Origin: Agrocybe praecox
Taxonomy: Eukaryota; Basidiomycota; Agaricomycetes; Agaricales; Agrocybaceae
DNA length: 64,000 bases
Assembly: GCA_964017145.1 (NCBI GenBank)
Contig: OZ024841.1
Location: 4,216,001 to 4,280,000 of the forward strand
Direction of reading: 5' to 3'
Both the position numbers and the translations under genes were made by a program. The notes under the pieces were generated by a model. It had not been told where the DNA came from and made no database searches. It saw only the letters and a list, made by a program, of their open reading frames with translations. Below, piece after piece: positions 57,036 through 64,000 of the stretch (its first letter is position 1; every line of letters begins with the position of its first letter).

Positions 57036-57235
57036 NNNNNNNNNNNNNNNNNNNNNNNNNNNNNNNNNNNNNNNNNNNNNNNNNNNNNNNNNNNNNNNNN
57101 NNNNNNNNNNNNNNNNNNNNNNNNNNNNNNNNNNNNNNNNNNNNNNNNNNNNNNNNNNNNNNNNNNNNNNNNNNNNNNNNNNNNNNNNNNNNNNNNNNNN
57201 NNNNNNNNNNNNNNNNNNNNNNNNNNNNNNNNNNN
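57036..57235. other. Assembly gap (200 N)
   Basis: Exactly 200 N, so the length is probably nominal. Frames crossing it are meaningless. It hides the rest of one TATGGCGGT element and the left border of duplication unit B. Confidence 0.98.
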
Positions 57236-57669
57236 TTGCCTGGCTTCAATGCACAAGGCTTATCCACTTCCGTGTGTTACAATGATAATATCTCTATTCC
57301 TAACACCTGATGAAGCGAGTCACACAGGGATACGTCGCGCATCATCGCGGGGCAATGTCAAAGTGAGAGGGACTTCTTAAGTTCCTTATTCCAAATTCAG
57401 CATACCAGCCCCCCCTTGCCGTTATTTCTACTATCTACAGCCCCTCTTTTATGAGTATATTGTTGTTTCGCATCCTACTTCGATCCAGAAATATTGTAAA
57501 ACTTGCATATCCAGGTAAGTCGGTGACATATCCGTGAGCGCACGGACAGCACGGACATACCACGGACATTGTCCTTTGCCCACCGGACGTCCTTCCATGC
57601 CGATCTTGGTGCTCGCTTGATATACATAATTAACTGACAATTTTAATTTTCTTGAAGGATTGAGAGACA

Positions 57670-57677
57670 TATAAATA
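57670..57677 (+). promoter_or_regulatory. TATA box of the DUF5648 gene at 57749
   Basis: TATAAATA, identical in sequence and spacing to that of the duplicate gene at 55467. Confidence 0.65.
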
Positions 57678-57748
57678 CTGTTTCCTTCCAAAGCCTTGTC
57701 GAACAGCAGCAACCGCACCCTGACTTTCGACATCGTTCGAAGCAAGAG

Positions 57749-58388
57749 ATGTTCACGCCAGACTTTCTATTCACTGCTATCTCTGTCCTACTCCTCTTTC
57801 AATGCAACGTGTTGAGGACTAACGCGTTAAATATGGAGCATGTCACAAACCAGGTCAGTCATTTTTTATTCTGTCTCTTCAGAAAACGCGCTAAAGAATG
57901 TCATTAACTGAAACATCTAGCTTCGTTCCACGGAAACTTGTGGCGATCCATCGATGGCGGACATTTACATCGAAGGCTTTAGCCCCGCCAACAGGGCACA
58001 TGTCTTTCATAGGCGTTCTGCTTTTGTAAACGCCGATACAGTAGGCACGGCAGACCCGTGGCAGATTCAAGGAGAGATATTTCAAGCGTGGAAGAGCCCC
58101 CAACCAGGCACAGTGCCGATCTATAGGGGTTTAAATCCCACCACAACCGATTACATATTCCTCATCTCCACCGACAACAATTTACCAGTGTCCCCAGGTT
58201 ACACGTTCAATACAGCGGTAGTTGCCTACGTGTATCCCACTCAAATCTGCGGCAGCATACCTCTCTATGTTGTCTTCCAGAACGCGGTGGGTGATCACTG
58301 GTACACCACGATCGCCAGTGAGCGTGATGATCTGGTCCAGGGTGGATGGTTGGACTCCGGCATCGCTGCATATGTTCTGCCGCTCTGA
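57749..58388 (+). CDS. Secreted DUF5648-family protein (duplicate B)
   Basis: Exons 57749-57853 and 57921-58388 with a 67-bp intron; 190 aa. Structure and promoter are the same as in duplicate A, 2,282 bp upstream. Differences seen in the mature part include Asn to Asp in 'STNNN' and Asp to Ala in 'NTDVVAY', plus a few silent changes. Both reading frames are intact, so if the duplication is real both are probably expressed. The alternative is two alleles placed in tandem by the assembler. Confidence 0.86.
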
Positions 58389-59625
58389 TCATATGAGTAA
58401 GTGTGGCATGTATATTCGCGTACAAAATCATGACTTATCAATACTAGGTGAATAAAGATTTGATAGGCACCCCGAGTTCATGTTAAGAGATCAATCAGGG
58501 ATCCGGAGCTGCAATAAATCCCTCTCACGAACAGATCCCCCCCACAATCTTAAGCCAGTAATGAATATGCTATATAAAGATACGGACTATAGCCCGAAGC
58601 CATGTACATTTTATACTTCTGGTTTTTTTATAAAGATATTGTTCCTTAGTTTTAAATTTAGACGATGTCTGACCATCTTCTTTGCGTATCCTCAATGTGC
58701 AATGTCGCTGATAGATACACTGATAGATATTAAGATATAGGCGATTATCGTTCTTTGTGGTTACCTGGTATTCGCGATTTAAGCCTACTTCCCGATTGCG
58801 AATCACGATATGATGGCAATACTACCAGTGTTTGCTCTTGTTTAATTTCCGACATGACTTGTAACCGATACATATTGAAATTTATGTTGAAACTTGAAAG
58901 TAGTTCATGTTAACCGTTAACCACTGCGTCTTGCTACACAGAACTAATTATAAGTGATATATTCCTTTCAAAACTACTGGGATACAGCTAATATTCCCCT
59001 CTATTCGATACCCATCAAATCTGAATCCTTCTTTAAGTAATGGTTAGAGACAATGCATAATATTCTGGCTTGACGCTCGTGAGTCTATAAATGGTTATTT
59101 CGGCGTCTCCATTTCCTTTTGGAGTCCAATTGATACTGGTATTTGTGTCGATGGCATGAGCAAGGCCAGGGGCATGGGTATACGGGATTTGATAGAAGCG
59201 TTTCCCATTGGTTTCCCAACAGTATGTAATGTATGGCGGTCATTCGGGGTTAAAATCCCCTGCGCGCTTTTTACCTTTTCCGCGCAATTTTAGGCCATTT
59301 ATAAGCCTTATATTATTTAAGTCAAAATATTTTCTGTTATGTGCGTGGGGAAAAAGTTGCGCGGGTTTTTTGGATGCCGCGCAATTGTTATTTTTCCGCC
59401 GCCGCCTTTATTTTTGGCACAAGTGAGCCGCGCGCACATTTTACACTCCGCGCGCGCAATTTTCTTTAACCCACACGCGCAATATTATCATGAGCCAGGT
59501 GCGCGCAATAATTACCAGTGCGCAATTTTGACCCCGCATCTCAGGAGTTTGTATGTGAAGCATTCAACAGCCAAACTTTGACGAAGATCCGTAACTGGCA
59601 GTAGACCAAAGGTAACCTCTCCATA

Positions 59626-61470
59626 TATGGCGGTTAAAGTGGGGAAAAATTAAAAGCGACCAAAACTTGGACTTTTTACCATTTGCGACCCAAATTAGGC
59701 CATTGTTCGTATGCTTAATGTAGATTAAAATTTATGGTCGCTTTTTAAGTTTTTGTCTCGAACTTCAATGAAATGAGCCATATTTTTTTAGGTGCGCATA
59801 TAAGTTGACTTAGTACACGGAGAGCTCATATTATATGTCAATATTTAATATATTTGAGCCAGTATATTATACTATGCGACACTAACTATTTGGAGGATAT
59901 GCGACAGAAACTTTAGGTGCGACACTAATTTTGAAAGGAGCCAGAAAGATTTTAGCGACACAAAAATAGAGACCCCTGGCGCAAGTTATATTTGGATCAT
60001 CAGACTCCGAGATCTCCGAACGCCGTTGTCCAAACGCCGTCACCACGTGTTACGGTGAGCTTGAGGAATTACTACAAGCATGCATATTATACTTATACAC
60101 ATTATAATATTTCTCCTGTTCTCATATCAAGTGTATGCGGCCATTGCACTGTAATACATCAAGCTCACCGTTGCACGTGGAGACGGCGTTTGGATGACAG
60201 TGTTCGGAGATCTCGGAGTCCAATGATCTAAATATAACTTACGCAAGGGGTCTCTATTTTTGTGGGATGGCCAGTCCACCCAAACTATTGGATAAGCATT
60301 CCCACATTTTGACGGCTGATCCGCCATGCCGATTGACATAGACTGTCAATATTTTGTAGAAGCTGTAAAAGAAGCTGTCAAAGATGGTTTGGTGGAAATT
60401 AAGAAGGTTTGCCTGCCGAGACGGCCTGGGATTGCGGAACTTTCATCGTCGAAGTCCCTTCACAGCCTATGGGCCCCGGGGGTACATATATTGAATACGA
60501 TTAAAAGCTACGCTATAATATATGTTTTCTTTTCTGAAATTTAACAGACCTCTGTGGGGGGCTTGACTTATGATTAAATGCCACATGATAGGTTGTACAC
60601 TGAATTTAAGCCAAGTCAATGTTGCGTTGGGAAAAATTCAGTGCTTGGGTTGGAATAAAAAATGGCCTGATCGAGAACCGAACACTGTGCTACTAAGACG
60701 CACGGGATTTATAAGTTGTAATGACTACAACCACTGCTCTAACACGTCTTATTTTTACTACCGTTCGATGTCGTGACGGCTGATGCGCCTTTCCGCTTTT
60801 TTAAGTCGCAACTGATGTATTGCTGCTGAAATCTGAGTGAAAGTGTTTTTTACAGTAAATATGACATTATAAACCTACATTAATGCCATATTGTAAGGAA
60901 AGCCTGTTATTTCAACACCCATCCTCCTAGGGCAAGGCTATCTGGCCTAGCGGAGTTGAATATCTATGTGATTCTGCCTCTCATGCCGAAAAACGCTGCA
61001 TCTTCTCAGACAGGATTCCCTATCACGTCGCGCCAAAGAAGCGGTTCTGTCAGGAAATTAACGTGGGATTGCTTATCCAATAGTTTGGGCGGACTGGGTT
61101 TTCATTTTTGTGTCGCTTTCCAGCACACAAAAATAGTGTTGCAAAAAAGTTTCTGGCTCATTTAAAATATGAGTCACACCTCAAGTTTCTGTCGCACATT
61201 ATCCATGTACTTATTGTCGCATCATATAATATTTTGGCTCATATATATTTTTGTACTGACATATAAATGAGATTCCCCGCAACCTAAGTCAAGTTGTATG
61301 CACACCTAAAAAATGTGGCTCATTTCATTGAAGTTTGAGACAGAAACTTAAAAAGCGACCATATTTTTTAATCCGAACTGAGCATATAACTAAGAGCCTA
61401 ATTTGGGTCGCAAATGGTAAAAAGTCCAAGTTTTGGTCCCTTTTAATTTTTACCCACTTTGACCGCCATA
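59626..61470. mobile_element. Second copy of the TATGGCGGTTAAAGTGGGG fold-back element
   Basis: Starts TATGGCGGTTAAAGTGGGG and ends with the inverse at 61470. CTCCATA flanks both sides (59619-59625 and 61471-61477). Same family and arm content as 51841-53319. It is 1,845 bp long because an 839-bp element is inserted in it (60265-61103). Confidence 0.85.
60265..61103. mobile_element. Non-autonomous DNA element with 9-bp target duplication
   Basis: 839 bp flanked by ATTTTTGTG on both sides (60256-60264 and 61104-61112). The ends share an inverted repeat of about 34 bp around CCCAAACTATTGGATAAGCA. The uninterrupted target is present in the sister fold-back element at 52952-52960. No transposase frame. 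A 9-bp duplication fits MULE-type elements; the superfamily call is inference. Confidence 0.85.
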
Positions 61471-62199
61471 CTCCATATAGTGAAACAATAACAATTGTAT
61501 TTTTTAACAGATAGTTTATTTACGCAGTCCGGAAGTACTAATGAAAGTAGTTACACGGGCTGGTAAGTAATTATATGGATGGCTAAATAATTGGTGGTCA
61601 CTGACGGACTATTGACTAAATTTACCATTACAAATAGTGTAAGTGACCAATTCGGAGAGTAACAATGTGGCAGTGCAACCGGTCTGATTAGATTAGATCG
61701 TGTACAGACTCTATGTGACCGTGACACGTACATAGCTGAATCGATCATCCTTTGACCACTACTGCCATTGTGCGAGGCTGCTCGACGCGCTTCCGAGCCC
61801 AGCTACGCCATACAGCTGCATACTGGACTGCTCCAACGAGTGCAGGAAAATGACCAAACATTAACGAGACAAGTAAAAAAAGAAATGATTAATTAGTACT
61901 TTCGTATTAGACGAGTAATGTGTTCATTCAATAATACCTGCATTTCGTCATAACCTGCTGTTTGGGTTTGGATCTTTGCCAATGTGTGGCTGTTGAACAA
62001 TTCATATACAAACTCCTGAGGTGCGGGGTCAAAATTGCGCACTGGTAATTATTGCGCGCACCTGGCTCATGATAATATTGCGCGTGCGGGTTAAAGAAAA
62101 TTGCGCGCACGGAGTTTGAAATGTGCATGCGGATTACTTGTGCCAAAAATAAAGGTTCACGGAAAAAATATAATTGCGCACCAACCAAAAAGCGCGCGC

Positions 62200-63891
62200 T
62201 GAAAGACGATTTTTCTGTCGGTGATTTATGCTTTGACAATCACACAAAACACAACCAACAACAAAATCCAGAGAAAGAGTGGGCTAGACCTAGATAAGAC
62301 GACTCTCTCCCTGTGAGTTCGGGGGTGGGAATAAAGTTACTTCGTTCCTAAGAATGGTTTGTTAGTGTAAAGATCGTATAGGTTTAAGGGTTTGTGATGA
62401 GCTTTTGTCCTAGACAAAAGTTTGAGATCGAATAAGAGAGTAGAAATCAAAGTGAACGTGTTCCACTTTGAAATCAGAGCAAACTTCGAAAAAGAAGAGA
62501 ATAATCGAAGCTTGGAACGTTTTCCAAGCTATAGAATTGACTGCCGAGACTGAGAATTGACTGAACGAATACTGAACTGAAAAATAGCTGGTTGAATCGG
62601 TACAATTGTCCTATGATAGGGGTGTACTTCTTGTCCTCTACTTTACAGGATCTAACTAGCTTTTATACTACAAATCCTGCAAGACATGAGTAATCGATGA
62701 CAAGTAAGTTTGAAACGAATGACAAAGAATAAGGGGTTAAATGAATAAGCTGACTGAGCGAGTGAGTCAGGAATGACAAAGAAATGGGTTGAAACGATGG
62801 AAAAGAAGGAGAAAACTGTCCATCGATCGATGAAATGACTAAGAAATGAATAAGAATGAGTAATAAATAAAAAAGTTGACTAATGCGCAGCAAAGAATGA
62901 CCAAGCACGTCTTCTTGAATGATAAATCGATTATAGTTGACTTGACGATTAGTGAAATCGACGGATGGAAGGAATCGAGCTATTTCCAGCTGATGGATTG
63001 CTATATTTGGCGAATGTAACCTTAGCGTAGCCGCGTTGTTGATGTATCAGTTCCCGTGACTCATAGTGACTCGTGATAGGCATGTGACATCGAATCATGT
63101 GTTTGGAATGATGGTTGCACAGCCGCTTGATGGCCTGGGCTTTGCATGATGTCATCGAAGTCTTTTAATAGAGTAGATGGGATGCGACGGATTTAGATAA
63201 GTGGTGAATATGCTGTGCCGTTGTATGATGTAAGCGTAGGCATATCTTATCTTCTGTGTGATGCTGAGGGACACTTGTGATCGTGGAATAGCAATGCGTG
63301 GCCTTGTGAATAATGCTGGTGCTGAACTTCTGGTTGTCGATACTGCAAAAACTATGATTCCTCGTTCATAATGCACGATTTCCTCGAGGCGAATGATTTT
63401 TGGCGTGTTGTCCGGCTGAATTCTGTATGTGAAACTGACGGTATCTCCTTCTTGAAAAATATGATCCTCCGTGTAATGTGTCGCTAACCAATTTTCGCAA
63501 TTTTCGCTCGCATCAAAAACTCCGGCAATTTGAATGAATGGATATATTGACGCTTTATTGATTTTTCGAGGTCCGGAAGAATTGACGACATCCTTGGACT
63601 GTTGAACAAAGGATTGAACAGAGAGGGAAGACATTTTTCAGAGTTGAACGCGTAAGACAATGAACGTTGAGAGGAAGGAGTGATTTGTCTTGGATCGTGG
63701 CGACGGTTTCATGACTTTAGCCTAGACTGAATAGATTTCGGAAGAATTGGTGCCTTAATGTTGCGATAGAGCCGTGATGGGAAATTAAAATGGAGAATAC
63801 AAAAAAGGAAATATTGAAATTTAAAAATAAACGAATGATCTCTTATGCAATTTCAGGTTCATTCATGTTCAATCAAATATGACGCATGACA
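62200..63891. mobile_element. Possible solo LTR or LTR-element fragment
   Basis: 1,692 bp that interrupts the right arm of the element at 59232. It begins TG and ends CA. GCGC flanks both sides (62196-62199 and 63892-63895), in a GC-repetitive context that makes the duplication only suggestive. It has a minus-strand ORF and a long stretch of AATGA-type words (62660-62900). Confidence 0.5.
63152..63634 (-). CDS. 160-codon ORF inside the LTR-like insertion, function unknown
   Basis: An open frame of 160 aa starting 257 bp inside the insertion on its minus strand. It is hydrophilic and ends in a basic tail, with no motif I recognise and no signal peptide. It could be an element-encoded protein or a chance frame. 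It is kept because it is the only long frame in the insertion. Confidence 0.35.
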   Translation of the reverse strand: MSSLSVQSFVQQSKDVVNSSGPRKINKASIYPFIQIAGVFDASENCENWLATHYTEDHIFQEGDTVSFTYRIQPDNTPKIIRLEEIVHYERGIIVFAVSTTRSSAPALFTRPRIAIPRSQVSLSITQKIRYAYAYIIQRHSIFTTYLNPSHPIYSIKRLR

Positions 63892-64000
63892 GCGCAACTT
63901 TTTCCCCGCGCACATAAGAGAAAATATTTGACTTAGACAATATAAGGCTCAAAAATGGCCTCACGTTGCGCGGAAAAGCCAAAAATTCCAATGAGTGTGC

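Larger units (their letters stand above)
57236..59231 (+). repeat. Segmental tandem duplication, unit B
   Basis: Second copy of 54956-56950. It differs by scattered substitutions and one or two short indels. It ends where the element at 59232 starts. Confidence 0.9.
59232..64000. mobile_element. Large fold-back element with CGCGCAA-rich arms, running off the window
   Basis: The left arm 59232-about 59590 starts TATGGCGGTCATT. Its inverse appears as two pieces: 61966-62199 (matching about 59590-59395) and 63892-64000 (matching about 59370-59250). The arms are rich in GCGCGCAA words. Between the arms lie a nested fold-back element (59626-61470) and, splitting the right arm, an LTR-like insertion (62200-63891). 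The right terminus is beyond 64000. Confidence 0.75.

Noticed and set aside
56975..57310. Frames crossing the N run
   Set aside because: They exist only because N translates without stops.

Overview
The window looks like nuclear DNA of a mushroom-forming basidiomycete (Agaricomycetes). Introns are short (49-78 bp, GT-AG). The gene families are typical of that group: a many-exon PDR-type ABC transporter, an F-box family, a 'macrofage activating glycoprotein'-like GPI protein, DUF5648 secreted proteins and a NACHT fragment. The repeats are fungal in kind: a Ty3/gypsy chromovirus, a TA-flanked DNA element and nested inverted-repeat elements. No tRNA, rRNA or CRISPR was seen. All splice models were read by eye and checked only for reading-frame continuity and family resemblance.

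Layout. 856-6628 (-): an intact 26-exon PDR/ABCG drug transporter, 1,426 aa, with four tiny exons of 10-21 nt. 8640-21073: a complete 12,434-bp Ty3/gypsy chromovirus with two 376-bp LTRs that read as identical and a 5-bp target duplication. Besides a 2,528-aa Gag-Pol it carries a second intact 960-aa ORF in the env position. That ORF has an Arg/Ser-rich segment and an RRM-like segment, and its stop codon lies inside the 3' LTR. The element sits in codon 3 of a DUF5648 gene: promoter and ATG are on the left, the rest of the signal exon and the body on the right. 21074-26020: that broken gene plus four more DUF5648 paralogues (two intact, two decayed).

27309-49857: a tentative small multi-exon gene, then F-box genes of two subtypes at different stages of decay. 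Among them lie two convergent secreted-protein genes (32117-33364 and 33491-34496), a NACHT relic, a two-exon Gly-repeat protein and an 807-bp TA-flanked DNA transposon remnant.

49943-64000: repeat-rich. A 3.57-kb element with 136-bp inverted repeats contains a second fold-back element. A roughly 2.28-kb tandem segmental duplication follows, each copy with an intact DUF5648 gene, and with a 200-N gap between the copies. A third nested stack (59232 to the window end) contains another fold-back element, which itself contains a 9-bp-TSD element, and also an LTR-like insertion. Several of these elements share TATGGCGGT ends and seem to make 7-bp target duplications.

The intact host genes look like ordinary environment-facing functions: efflux, secreted and GPI proteins, and F-box proteins. 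The strongest candidate for something undescribed is the chromovirus with its second ORF.
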